From contig CP126124.1 of assembly GCA_030123545.1 (NCBI GenBank), positions 1,178,001-1,242,000 on the forward strand: a DNA stretch of 64,000 nt, given 5' to 3'. The notes under the pieces were generated by a model that was not told where the DNA came from, ran no database searches, and saw nothing but the letters and a program-made list of their open reading frames with translations. The position numbers were made by a program, and so were the translations under genes. This DNA is from Burkholderiaceae bacterium. GTDB taxonomy: Bacteria > Pseudomonadota > Gammaproteobacteria > Burkholderiales > Burkholderiaceae_C. Positions 18,430 to 27,130 of this stretch are shown here, piece after piece. Positions within the stretch are counted from its first letter, which is position 1, and each line of letters begins with the position of its first letter.

Positions 18430-18726
18430 TTACCCGCCTCTGCGGAACAATCCCTTCTTGAGCAATCCGGCAACGTCGCGGGCGTCCACCGGTTGGATCG
18501 GGCGGCCGGCCGCGAACGAGTAGGCACGGCCGGTGACGGCGCCGCGCACCACGATCGGCGCCGCGCCGAGATAGCGCACGACCACGCTCGCGCGCGGCGC
18601 TGGAGCGTCGGCGAGGCGCGCGATGCCCCCGCCCGCGGCAGGCGATGCCCGCGGCGCGCTGGGCGCGGCGGACGCCTGGCTAGCTCTCAGTGCCATCCTG
18701 CCTTGACCGCAACACGACATGGTCAT
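18430..18726 (-). CDS. Small unrecognised protein, basic C-terminus
   Basis: Two near starts exist: the ATG at 18726 (GGAG four bases before it) giving 98 residues, and the ATG at 18696 giving 88. The N-terminal third is Ala/Pro/Ser-rich. The second half has VVVRYLGAAPIVVRGAVTG and ends LLKKGLFRRGG. The strand-loop-strand pattern with a 'VRG..TG' turn resembles small tail-cluster proteins of phages, but I cannot name a family. It overlaps the end of the DUF1360 gene by 17-47 bases in another frame, which supports cotranslation. Confidence 0.6.
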   Translation of the reverse strand: MTMSCCGQGRMALRASQASAAPSAPRASPAAGGGIARLADAPAPRASVVVRYLGAAPIVVRGAVTGRAYSFAAGRPIQPVDARDVAGLLKKGLFRRGG

Positions 18727-19033
18727 CGTTCTCCGGAAAACGGGGCGGCTCCACCTGCAACGCGGCGCGATCCGCGCCGAACCGCTCCAGCAGGCAGGCC
18801 GCCCCGGAAAGCGCGAGCCAGGCGAGCAGCCAAGTCGGCGCCGAGCGGGTGACGGCCAGGGCGAACGGCGCCGCGATCCACAGCGAAAGGCACTGGAAGC
18901 AATCCATCCATGTGCCAAGCAGGCTCGAGCCGAGCTTCGATCGCAGTTTCAGGACCAGATCCCATGGTCCGTCCTCCGCCGCGATCAGGTGCGTGACGCG
19001 CCACGTGGCCAAAGCCGCAAGCGCGAAGACCAT
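18680..19033 (-). CDS. DUF1360 membrane protein (YjcA-like)
   Basis: The 117-residue protein fits DUF1360: LATWRVTHLIAAEDGPWDL, then LGTWMDCFQCLSLWIAAPFAL (the family's C-x2-C before a membrane helix), then a second helix AWLALSGAACLL. A GTG at 19054 would add 7 residues, but the ATG at 19033 has GGAG seven bases upstream and gives the family's usual start. Bacillus YjcA is a sporulation-associated member; its biochemical role is unknown. Here it would anchor the products of the operon at the membrane, which is inference. Confidence 0.8.
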   Translation of the reverse strand: MVFALAALATWRVTHLIAAEDGPWDLVLKLRSKLGSSLLGTWMDCFQCLSLWIAAPFALAVTRSAPTWLLAWLALSGAACLLERFGADRAALQVEPPRFPENDDHVVLRSRQDGTES

Positions 19034-19105
19034 TGCGGAACTCCATGCTTCCACGGCTCGTCAGACCCACGCCGTTCGCGTTCCGCGCGTCGCGCGTTCC
19101 GCCGC

Positions 19106-21412
19106 TCAGCCCACCGCCTCCCGCGGCGGCGCGCAGACGCCGGGGCACAGGTCCGGGCGCAGCACGGTGAACGACAGCTCGAACTGGTTGTGGTGCGTCA
19201 CGCTGGGGTCCGAGCAGCCGCTGGTGGTGCGCTTCCACGCCCACAGCCGTAGCAGGTAGGCGCAGCACTCCGGAAAATCAGTGCCGCGCAGCACGACCTT
19301 GAAATCGCCGCCATGCCAGTGCGCGCGCGGCGCGCCCTGGGCCAGCGCCTGGCTGTAGCTCGGGCCGACTTCGGCGGTCGGATCGGCCGACAGCACACCG
19401 ACGCCACCGGTCGCATCCACGTACAGCGGCGCGGCGATGTAGAACGCCTGGTTCGCGCCGTATTCGGCGCGCAACCAGTAGCCGCCGAGGTGGCCGTCCT
19501 GCACCGTCGCCGGGCAGGTGACGCTGAAATGAATCGTCAGCGTGTCGGCCGGCTCCAGCCGCGCGATGTCGCAGGCAGAGACGCATTCCTGACCCGGCAG
19601 CCCTTCGTTCTTCCAGATCTCGCGGATATAGCAGTCCGGCTCCACCGTGCAGGCATGGATGATGCCGCCGCAGGCGTGCGGAATCTTGCACGGCGAAGGC
19701 AGCGTTGGTGCGGGGTGCGTCAGCGCCTGGTTGTCGATGCGCAGATACACCCGCTCGGCCGTGTCCTTGCCGCAGGTCGGCAGGATGCGCTCGCTCGCCG
19801 CGATCAGGTTGTCGGCGGCGTCCGCGGCGAAGGCGTCGAACTGCAACTGGTACAGCGCATCGGGGGTCAGCCCCGGCTGCGTCGTGTCGAACTGGAACAG
19901 CGTCGCGTAGTCGTTCCAGATCACCTGGCCGCCGAAACGCGGAATGCCCGGATTCAGCTCCTCGTAGTGGCGCCGCGTGATGATCACCAGGTGGCCGTTC
20001 TTCGGCGCCGGCGTGAACGCGACCGGAACGAAGGTGGAGCCATCCCAGTAGCTGCGCGTGTAGCCGCCGAACGCCGGGCTGGCCAGATCGGCCCACGGCG
20101 CGCCGTTCTTCGAGATCTGGACCTTGAAGTAGTCGACGTCCCAGCCGACGCCGCCCTGGATCTGCAGCGAACCGTAGAACGGGTTGTCCTTCCACGGATC
20201 GGCGGCCGCCGCGCCGGTGTGTGCGTAGCCGCGCAAGTCGGGCGGGCCCGCATCGGCGCTGATCTGATCGACCGGCGTGCAGCCGACCCAGGTCAGCTTC
20301 AGGCATTCGGGGCATTCCGGGTCGCGGCAGGTCGGGATGCAGCAGGCGAGCTCGTTCGCGATCAGCGTCACGTTGAGCTGGGTCGGTATGTCCCAGCGCG
20401 TCTGCGCGTTGGTCTCGGTGTAGATCACGTTGATGCGGTCACCACAGCGCTGCGTCGCGCGGAACACGATGTCCGGCGCGCAGTCGCCCCGGCCCCACCA
20501 CGGCCAGACATGCAGTGCCGCCAGTTCCTGCGAGGCCGGCAGCCGGGCCAGCAGCGCTTCCGGTGAGATCGCCGCGGCCGGCTGCTGCACCGCGGGCAGC
20601 GACAGCGCGCCGTGGGTTGCCGCGGCCAGCACCGGCCCCGGCAGGCTCGCGGCGCCGCCGAGCCATTGCTGGAACAGCGTCGGATCCGGATCGGGCCCCG
20701 GCGGCAACGGCGGCAGCTCCACGGTGGCGAGCAGCTGCTGGATACGCGCGAGGATGTCCGGGTCGATCGCAGGGTTCTGGCGCAGCCACGGCAGCCAGCG
20801 CAGACAGCACCAGCGAAAACGCATGTGGAAGTTGCCGTTGAGATCGGTGGTCGCGCTGGTGACCTGGTCGCGCCAGTACCACCACCAGAAGCGGTCCACG
20901 TCCCAGGCTTCGACGACCGCGCCGGGCACCGGCTCGTCGCAGAAGGTCCAGCGATGCAGCCTAGGGTCGTAGTGCCAGTGGCGGCAGACGATGCGGCCGT
21001 TGATCGTGTAGGTGTGACAGCAGACCAGCCAGCAGTAGTAGATCGCCGCATCGATGGCGATCGGCCCGATCTTCAGCTCCGCGCTTTTCGTGGCCGCGGC
21101 CTTCGTGCTGCCGCGTTCCTTCGCGGCGCCTAAGTCGATCACCTGCCTGACGGTGTCGATGCCGAGCAGTTCGCGATCCGCCACGTTCGGGCCGGCGAGC
21201 AGCACGACCGGGCACGGCAGCCGCGCGCCGGGGAGGGTCGGCGGCTCGAACTCCACCTCGAACGGCAAGCGCCGTTTCGCGTCGCTTGTTTTCACGACCG
21301 ACGATCCGAGCACGCTTTCCTCGTGCACCACCGCGACGCGCAACTCCAGATCCGGCCGGTACAGATCGTCCGCAATCCCGGTCAGGTCCAACTCGCCGAC
21401 GATCTTGGCCAT
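19106..21412 (-). CDS. Large cysteine-rich protein, unrecognised
   Basis: This 768-residue protein is the first gene of a five-gene operon. It carries more than 30 cysteines, many in pairs or clusters (YYCWLVCCHTY, RWCCLRW, ELACCIPTCRDPECPECL, FPECCAYLL). Residues 1-110 look beta-rich. Residues about 120-205 resemble a carboxypeptidase-regulatory/transthyretin-like fold (PVPGAVVEAWDVD, TDLNGNFHMRF). A Pro-rich linker follows (PPLPPGPDPDP), then long beta-rich sections with several Trp-rich motifs. No signal peptide or sortase motif is visible, yet the disulfide-like content would suit an exported or surface protein. I know no named family. Confidence 0.75.
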   Translation of the reverse strand: MAKIVGELDLTGIADDLYRPDLELRVAVVHEESVLGSSVVKTSDAKRRLPFEVEFEPPTLPGARLPCPVVLLAGPNVADRELLGIDTVRQVIDLGAAKERGSTKAAATKSAELKIGPIAIDAAIYYCWLVCCHTYTINGRIVCRHWHYDPRLHRWTFCDEPVPGAVVEAWDVDRFWWWYWRDQVTSATTDLNGNFHMRFRWCCLRWLPWLRQNPAIDPDILARIQQLLATVELPPLPPGPDPDPTLFQQWLGGAASLPGPVLAAATHGALSLPAVQQPAAAISPEALLARLPASQELAALHVWPWWGRGDCAPDIVFRATQRCGDRINVIYTETNAQTRWDIPTQLNVTLIANELACCIPTCRDPECPECLKLTWVGCTPVDQISADAGPPDLRGYAHTGAAAADPWKDNPFYGSLQIQGGVGWDVDYFKVQISKNGAPWADLASPAFGGYTRSYWDGSTFVPVAFTPAPKNGHLVIITRRHYEELNPGIPRFGGQVIWNDYATLFQFDTTQPGLTPDALYQLQFDAFAADAADNLIAASERILPTCGKDTAERVYLRIDNQALTHPAPTLPSPCKIPHACGGIIHACTVEPDCYIREIWKNEGLPGQECVSACDIARLEPADTLTIHFSVTCPATVQDGHLGGYWLRAEYGANQAFYIAAPLYVDATGGVGVLSADPTAEVGPSYSQALAQGAPRAHWHGGDFKVVLRGTDFPECCAYLLRLWAWKRTTSGCSDPSVTHHNQFELSFTVLRPDLCPGVCAPPREAVG

Positions 21413-21548
21413 GGCTCGCTCCTCGGGCAGCGCGGGTCGTCCGCGCGCGACTTAAGCCGAGCATGCGGCTGCGATGAGGCGCAGGGTTAGAACCGATCTG
21501 CGCTTGACTGGAACGATTCTGCGGCCGGGCTTGCGGACCGGACCGCGG

Positions 21549-22334
21549 CTATGCGTGAGGCCGGCGCTGCTGCTGGAACCGGGTCGCCGGCATGCCGACG
21601 ATGCGCCGGAACATGCGCCCGAAATGCGACAGATCGTTGAACCCGACGGCATAGGCGACCTGCGAAACCGACGCCTGCGGCTCGGTCAGGAAGCTGCGTG
21701 CCTTGTCAATGCGGTAGTGCAGCAGGAAACGTCGATACGACATTCCGTGCTCGCGATGGAACAGGCGGCTGAACTCCGATTCGGACAGATGGCAAAGCCC
21801 CGCACTGGTTCCGACCGGGCAAGGCTCGCCGTAGTGCTCGCTGATCCAGGCGACCGCGGCGGCCGTGCGCGGAGCGGCGGTCAGCGGTCTGCGTAAGTGC
21901 CCGGCCGGAGCGAGCAGATCGCGCGGAAACGGCGTCGCCGGCCATCCATGGGACGCGATGGGTTCGACGGCCGTGAGTACCACGGCCTCGATCTGGCGCG
22001 CGAGTGTTTCGGCGGTGATGGGCTTGACCCGGTAGTCCCAGACTCGCGAGCGAAACGCCCACACCGCGAGCGCCTCGGAGTGGTATTCGGTGAACATCAG
22101 CACCGGCAGCGCCGGGAACTCGCGCCGCATCATCGGCACGGCCGCCAGGCGCGCGTGATCCGGGTAGTCGTACTCGATGCAGGCGAACTGCGGACGATGC
22201 GCCGCAACGGCGTGCGGGACTTCGGTGAGCTCGGTGATGCGAACCATGTCGCAATGCGACTGCGCGTCCGCCAGCAGACCGTGCTGCTGCGGCATGCAAC
22301 GCAGATCGATCCAGACCGCTCGCCGCGCGCTCAT
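21549..22334 (-). CDS. AraC-type regulator with pseudo-receiver domain
   Basis: The 261-residue protein has an N-terminal receiver-like domain (about 5-120; candidate Asp in CIEYDYPDH, and VWDYRVKPI like the receiver DY.VKP loop) and a C-terminal AraC/XylS domain (about 160-258; two helix-turn-helix units, LSESEFSRLFHREHGMSYRRF and VAYAVGFNDLSHFGRMFRR). No kinase lies beside it. It is 137 bases from the cysteine-rich operon on the same strand and is a candidate regulator of it or of the divergent acyl-CoA cluster. Confidence 0.82.
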   Translation of the reverse strand: MSARRAVWIDLRCMPQQHGLLADAQSHCDMVRITELTEVPHAVAAHRPQFACIEYDYPDHARLAAVPMMRREFPALPVLMFTEYHSEALAVWAFRSRVWDYRVKPITAETLARQIEAVVLTAVEPIASHGWPATPFPRDLLAPAGHLRRPLTAAPRTAAAVAWISEHYGEPCPVGTSAGLCHLSESEFSRLFHREHGMSYRRFLLHYRIDKARSFLTEPQASVSQVAYAVGFNDLSHFGRMFRRIVGMPATRFQQQRRPHA

Positions 22335-22652
22335 CGCTGCACCATTTCCGCGGATTCCGCCCTGTGTGATTTGCTCGCTGCTCTGCGGCGATCCCGCCTC
22401 GTCGGCGGGCGGTCCCTTCGGAACACGCAGGCTCGCGAATGCTATGAAGATTCGGCGCGCCCGGTTGTATCAGCTTGCGTCGAACTGTTCGCGTGCCGCA
22501 CTCGCGGATAACACGAACGGCTTAGCAGGCGATCGTCGTTCCTATCGTCGTACAGGCGTGCGGTCCGCTGCGCACGAGGCGAGCGCAGCACGGACCTGAT
22601 TTTTACCAAGCAAGCGCTTGCCATAAATCGAACGGTCTGCTAAGGTCACCCG
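22335..22652. other. Divergent promoter region, no gene
   Basis: This 318-base region separates the AraC-type gene (minus) from the TetR gene (plus). I see no open frame with a recognisable product. The promoter and palindrome near its right end are listed separately. Confidence 0.6.
22610..22646 (+). promoter_or_regulatory. Palindrome overlapping sigma70-like promoter of TetR operon
   Basis: A perfect 12-bp palindrome GCAAGCGCTTGC (22610-22621) overlaps a -35-like TTGCCA (22618-22623). After 17 bases comes TAAGGT (22641-22646) as -10. The transcription start would fall very near the ATG at 22653. The layout fits self-repression by the TetR-type protein; binding is inferred. Confidence 0.55.
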
Positions 22653-23375
22653 ATGGCCCAGGTCGCACGTTCCCGATCGCTCGCTGCGGCGCAGGCCGAT
22701 CGGTCGGCGCGGGCGTCGGTCGCGCCGGCGCTGCCGGCCACGACACCTGCGGCGGTGCCGGGCCGGCCGCGCGGGCGCCCGCGCAAGACCCATTCCGAGC
22801 GCGATCAGGGCAACCGGCGCCGGCTGATCGTCGAAGGCGCGGCGCGGTTGTTTCGCGCGAAGGGCTTTGCCGCGGCGAGCACGCGCGACATCGCGGCCGC
22901 GGCCGGCATGCGCGGCGGCTCGCCGTTCTACCATTTCGAGAGCAAGAGCGCGTTGCTGTACGAGGTGATGAGGGAAGGCATGGCGCAGGCTGCGGCGAGC
23001 CAGCGGGCCGCGCTCGCGCGCCTGGGCGCCAGCGCGACGCCGCGCGAGTGCCTGCAGGCGCTGATCCGCAACCACTTCGAGGTGCTGCTCGGTCCCGGCA
23101 ATGATTTCATCCCGGTGATGCTGTACGAATGGCGCTCGCTGAACGCCGCGCAGCGCCGGCAGATCGCCCGGACGACCGACGCCTATTCGGCACAGTGGAT
23201 GCCGGCGCTGGAAAAGCTGCACGCGGCCGGCGCGCTGCGCGCCAAGCCGCATGCGGCGCGTCTGCTGATCTTCGGCGCGCTGAACTGGTCGGTGCAGTGG
23301 TATTCGAAACAGGGACCGCTGTCGCTCGATGCGCTGGCGGCCGAGGCACTCGCGCTGTTCGTGGGAGACGATTGA
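22653..23375 (+). CDS. TetR-family transcriptional regulator
   Basis: The 240-residue protein has a long Ala/Pro/Arg N-terminal tail (RPRGRPRKTHSE), then a TetR N-domain: ILEGAARLF-like IVEGAARLFRAKGFAAASTRDIAAAAGM with YHFESKSALLYEVM. The C-terminal ligand domain is a TetR_C helix bundle (FIPVMLYEWRSLN). It is the first gene of the acyl-CoA operon; its stop overlaps the SDR start (TGATG). By position it likely senses an acyl-CoA and represses the operon through the palindrome in front of it. Confidence 0.87.
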   Translation: MAQVARSRSLAAAQADRSARASVAPALPATTPAAVPGRPRGRPRKTHSERDQGNRRRLIVEGAARLFRAKGFAAASTRDIAAAAGMRGGSPFYHFESKSALLYEVMREGMAQAAASQRAALARLGASATPRECLQALIRNHFEVLLGPGNDFIPVMLYEWRSLNAAQRRQIARTTDAYSAQWMPALEKLHAAGALRAKPHAARLLIFGALNWSVQWYSKQGPLSLDALAAEALALFVGDD

Positions 23376-24256
23376 TGTACCGATCCGTGTTCGCGCCCCG
23401 GCTGCTGGACGGGCAGGTGATCGTCATCACCGGCGGCGGCTCCGGCATCGGCCGCTGCACCGCGCACGAAGCCGCGGCGCTGGGCGCGCAGGTGGTGCTG
23501 ATCGGGCGCAACGCCGAGAAGCTGCGCGCGGCTGAAGCCGAGATCAGCGCAGACGGCGGCCGCGCCAGCCACGCGGTGTGCGACATCCGCCACGAAGCCG
23601 CGGTGCAGCAGACCGTCGCCGACATCGTCGCGCGCCACGGCGCGATCGACGCGCTGGTCAACAACGCCGGCGGGCAGTACATGACGCCGGCCGAGAAGAT
23701 CAGCGCCAAGGGCTGGCAGGCGGTGGTCGACACCAATCTCACCGGCGGTTTTCTGATGGCGCGCGAATGCTTCAACCAGAGCATGGCCGCGCGCGGCGGG
23801 ACTATCGTCAACATCGTCGCCGACATCTGGGGCTCGATGCCCGGCATGGCGCACAGCGGCGCGGCGCGCGCGGGCATGGTCAGCTTCACCGAAACGGCGG
23901 CGGCCGAATGGGCGCGGAGCGGCGTGCGCGTGAACGCGGTCGCGCCGGGCTATATCGCATCCAGCGGCATGGACCATTACCCGCCCGAGGCCGGACCCAT
24001 GCTGCGCGAGATGCGCAAGACGGTGCCGCTCGGGCGCTTCGGCACCGAGGCCGAGGTGTCGGCGGCGATCGTGTTTCTGCTCAGCCCGGCGGCCAGCTTC
24101 ATCAGCGGCACGGTGCTGCGCGTCGATGGCGCGCGGCCGCAGGTGCGCATGGGTTGGGGCGAGGTCGCGGCGCCGGCCGAGGTGCAGCAGCGCGCCGCGG
24201 TGCGGCCGTTCGACGGCTTTCATCGCTACCAGATCCCGAAGGTGTTCGGGTCATGA
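23375..24256 (+). CDS. SDR oxidoreductase (AtuB-like)
   Basis: The 293-residue short-chain dehydrogenase has the NAD(P) motif TGGGSGIG, the NNAGG motif and the usual beta-alpha order. At the active site the usual Ser-Tyr-x3-Lys is not evident: after IVNIVADIWGSMPGMAHSGAARAGMV the Tyr/Lys positions read H-S-G-A-A-R, as in 2,4-dienoyl-CoA reductase/AtuB-like members. It overlaps the carboxylase gene by 4 bases (ATGA). In Atu clusters an SDR at this place is tied to citronellol/citronellal or unsaturated acyl-CoA reduction, which is a guess here. Confidence 0.78.
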   Translation: MYRSVFAPRLLDGQVIVITGGGSGIGRCTAHEAAALGAQVVLIGRNAEKLRAAEAEISADGGRASHAVCDIRHEAAVQQTVADIVARHGAIDALVNNAGGQYMTPAEKISAKGWQAVVDTNLTGGFLMARECFNQSMAARGGTIVNIVADIWGSMPGMAHSGAARAGMVSFTETAAAEWARSGVRVNAVAPGYIASSGMDHYPPEAGPMLREMRKTVPLGRFGTEAEVSAAIVFLLSPAASFISGTVLRVDGARPQVRMGWGEVAAPAEVQQRAAVRPFDGFHRYQIPKVFGS

Positions 24257-25896
24257 GCCTGTTCGAATCCAGTTGGAACCCGCGCTCCGAAGTCGCGCAG
24301 GCGCGACGCGCGGCGATGCTCGCGCGCATCGCCGCCTGGCGCGCGCTCGAGGAACGCGCCGCGCACGCGTCGGCCGCCGCCAAACCGGTGTTCGACAAGC
24401 GCGGCCAGTTGCTGCCGCGCGAGCGCGTCGCGCTGTTGCTCGATCGCGGTGCGCCCTGGCTGCCGCTGTGCACGCTGGCCGGCTACCTGCAGGACAGGAA
24501 GCACGCCGACAAGTCGGTGCCCGGCGGCGGCATGATCGCCGGCATCGGCTTCATCTCGGGCGTGCGCTGCATGGTGGTCGCGAGCGATTCGGGCATCGAG
24601 GCCGGCGCGATCCAGGCGATGGGGCTCGACAAGATCCTGCGCGTGCAGCAGATCGCGCTCGAGAACCGCCTGCCGTTCATCCATCTGGTCGAGAGCGCCG
24701 GCGCGAACCTGATGCGTTACCGCGTCGAAGGCTTCGTGCACGGCGGCGCGCTGTTCCGCAACCTGGCGCGCCTCTCGGCGGCGGGGCTGCCGGTGATCAC
24801 CGTGCAGCATGGTTCGGGCACGGCCGGCGGCGCGTACATGCCGGGCCTGTCGGACATCGTGATCATGGTGCGCGGCCGCTCGCGCGCCTTCCTCGCCGGG
24901 CCGCCGCTGCTGAAGGCCGCGACCGGCGAGGTCGCGACCGAAGAAGAACTGGGCGGCGCCGAGATGCACACCGGCGTCTCGGGCCTGGGCGAATACCTGG
25001 CCGAGGACGACCGCCATGCGCTCGGCATCGCGCGCCAGGTGATCGCCGGTTTTCTCGAACAAAAAAGTGCTGTATCCATTGATGGGCAATCGCTTTCAGC
25101 TATTGATTCAGGAGCAACCGGCGCCGCCTTCGACGCCGACGAACTGCTCGGCCTGATGCCCGCGCATCACCGCGAGCCGGTCGACATGCGCGAGGTCATG
25201 CTGCGCCTGGTCGACGGCGGCGAACTGCTGCAGTTCAAGGCGCTGTACGGCGCCGCCACGGTGTGCGCGCAAGGCGCGATCGCCGGGCACCGCGTGGGCC
25301 TGATCAGCAACAACGGCCCGATCGACGTGGCCGGCGCGAACAAGGCCACGCACTTCATCCAGTGGATGTGCCAGCTCGGCCACCCCATCGTCTACCTGCA
25401 GAACACCACCGGCTACATGGTCGGCAAGGAGGTCGAGCAAAGCGGCATGATCAAGCACGGCAGCAAGATGATCCAGGCCGTGACCAACGCGACCGTGCCG
25501 CAGCTCACCATCCAGTGCGGCGCCAGCTTCGGCGCCGGCAACTACGGCATGTGCGGGCGCGGCTACGCGCCGCGCTTTCTGTTTTCATGGCCCTCCGCGA
25601 AGACCGCGGTGATGGGCGGCGAGCAGGCCGCGGGCACGATGCGCATCGTCACGGAAGGCGCCTTGAAGCGCAAAGGCATCACGCCCGACCCCGAGGAGTT
25701 GCAAAAGCAGTTCGACCAGATCGTCTCGATGTTCGAGGCGCAGGCCGATGCGCTCTACACCAGCGGCCTGCTGCTGGACGACGGCGTGATCGACCCGCGC
25801 GACACGCGCGCGGTGCTGGCGTTCTGTCTTTCCACCATCGCCGACGCCGCGGTGCGCACACCGCGGACCATGCAGTTCGGCGTCGCGCGCATGTGA
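24253..25896 (+). CDS. Acyl-CoA carboxylase carboxyltransferase (beta) subunit
   Basis: This 547-residue protein transfers CO2 from biotin to an acyl-CoA. It has both carboxyltransferase halves: VESAGANLMRY and GTAGGAYMPGLSD in the N half, and NNGPIDVAGANKATHFIQ, QNTTGYMVG and GASFGAGNYGMCGR in the C half. This is the AtuC/LiuB (geranyl- or methylcrotonyl-CoA carboxylase) build. Residues about 269-288 (LEQKSAVSIDGQSLSAIDSG) come from an AT-rich patch at 25060-25118 and lengthen the inter-domain linker. Start ATG at 24253 overlaps the SDR stop. Its partner is the biotin carboxylase at 27264. Confidence 0.9.
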   Translation: MSLFESSWNPRSEVAQARRAAMLARIAAWRALEERAAHASAAAKPVFDKRGQLLPRERVALLLDRGAPWLPLCTLAGYLQDRKHADKSVPGGGMIAGIGFISGVRCMVVASDSGIEAGAIQAMGLDKILRVQQIALENRLPFIHLVESAGANLMRYRVEGFVHGGALFRNLARLSAAGLPVITVQHGSGTAGGAYMPGLSDIVIMVRGRSRAFLAGPPLLKAATGEVATEEELGGAEMHTGVSGLGEYLAEDDRHALGIARQVIAGFLEQKSAVSIDGQSLSAIDSGATGAAFDADELLGLMPAHHREPVDMREVMLRLVDGGELLQFKALYGAATVCAQGAIAGHRVGLISNNGPIDVAGANKATHFIQWMCQLGHPIVYLQNTTGYMVGKEVEQSGMIKHGSKMIQAVTNATVPQLTIQCGASFGAGNYGMCGRGYAPRFLFSWPSAKTAVMGGEQAAGTMRIVTEGALKRKGITPDPEELQKQFDQIVSMFEAQADALYTSGLLLDDGVIDPRDTRAVLAFCLSTIADAAVRTPRTMQFGVARM

Positions 25897-25927
25897 GTGC
25901 TGCACACATCACGAGGAGACCCGCACC

Positions 25928-27103
25928 ATGCAATGGACCCACGAGCACGAGGAAGTCCGCAAGACCCTCAAGCGCTACATCGACGAGCAGATCAACCCGT
26001 ACGTGGACGAGTGGGAGGCGGCCGAGATCTTTCCCGCGCACCAGGTGTTCAAGGGCCTGGGCGATCTGGGCCTGCTCGGCCTGACCAAGCCGGAGGCATA
26101 CGGCGGCATGGGGCTCGACTATTCGTACTCGGTGCTGATGGCCGAGACGCTGGGTTACGTGCACTGCGGCGGCGTGCCGATGGCGATCGGCGTGCAGACC
26201 GACATGTGCACGCCGGCACTGGCGCGCTACGGCAGCGACGAGCTCAAGCGCCAGTTCCTGGCGCCGGCTATTCGCGGCGACATGGTGGGCTGCATCGGCG
26301 TCAGCGAACCCGGCGCCGGCAGCGACGTGTCGGGCATCAAGAGCTTCGCGCGCAAGGACGGCGACGACTACGTCATCAGCGGCCAGAAGATGTGGATCAC
26401 GAACAGCCTGCAGGCCGACTGGATGTGCATGCTGGTCAACACCGGCGAAGGACCGGTGCACAAGAACAAGAGCCTGGTCATGGTGCCGATGCGGGACGGC
26501 CCGAACGGCAAGCTCACCCAAGGCATCTCGGTCGCGCAGAAGATCCGCAAGATCGGCATGGACTCGAGCGACACCGGCCTGATCTACTTCGACGAAGTGC
26601 GCGTGCCGCAGCGCTACCGGCTCGGCGCCGAAGGGCAGGGCTTCATCTACCAGATGCAGCAGTTCCAGGAAGAGCGTTTGTGGGCCGGGGCCAACGCGCT
26701 GCAGGCGCTCACCAACTGCATAGCCTGGACCATCGAATGGGCGCAGGAGCGCAAGCTGTTCGGCAGCACGCTCGCCGATCAGCAATGGGTGCAGTTCAAG
26801 CTGGCCGAGCTCAAGACCGAGGTGGAATGCCTGCGCGCGCTGACTTACCGCGCCTGTGATTTGTACGTGAGCGGGCAGGACGTGCTGGAACTCGCCAGCA
26901 TGGCCAAGCTCAAGGCCGGCCGCCTGATGCGCATCGTTCCCGACACCTGCCTGCAGTTCTGGGGCGGCATGGGCTTCACGCTGGAGAACAAGGTCTCGCG
27001 CATGTACCGCGACGGGCGCCTGGCCTCGATCGGCGGCGGCGCCGACGAGGTGATGCTCGGCATCCTCGCGAAGATCATGGGGATCGCCAAGAGGCCGGCG
27101 TGA
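25928..27103 (+). CDS. Acyl-CoA dehydrogenase (AtuD-like)
   Basis: The 391-residue flavoprotein makes the 2,3-double bond of an acyl-CoA and passes electrons to ETF. Visible signatures are CIGVSEPGAGSDVSGIKSFA (FAD/substrate binding), KMWITNS and, near the end, WGGMGFTLENKVSRMYRDGRLASIGGGADEVML with the catalytic region typical of citronellyl- and isovaleryl-type enzymes. A strong RBS (GAGGAG) precedes the ATG. It sits between the two carboxylase genes, as in atu and liu operons. Confidence 0.9.
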   Translation: MQWTHEHEEVRKTLKRYIDEQINPYVDEWEAAEIFPAHQVFKGLGDLGLLGLTKPEAYGGMGLDYSYSVLMAETLGYVHCGGVPMAIGVQTDMCTPALARYGSDELKRQFLAPAIRGDMVGCIGVSEPGAGSDVSGIKSFARKDGDDYVISGQKMWITNSLQADWMCMLVNTGEGPVHKNKSLVMVPMRDGPNGKLTQGISVAQKIRKIGMDSSDTGLIYFDEVRVPQRYRLGAEGQGFIYQMQQFQEERLWAGANALQALTNCIAWTIEWAQERKLFGSTLADQQWVQFKLAELKTEVECLRALTYRACDLYVSGQDVLELASMAKLKAGRLMRIVPDTCLQFWGGMGFTLENKVSRMYRDGRLASIGGGADEVMLGILAKIMGIAKRPA

Positions 27104-27130
27104 ACGCTCGTGTGACAACGACGAGGCCGA

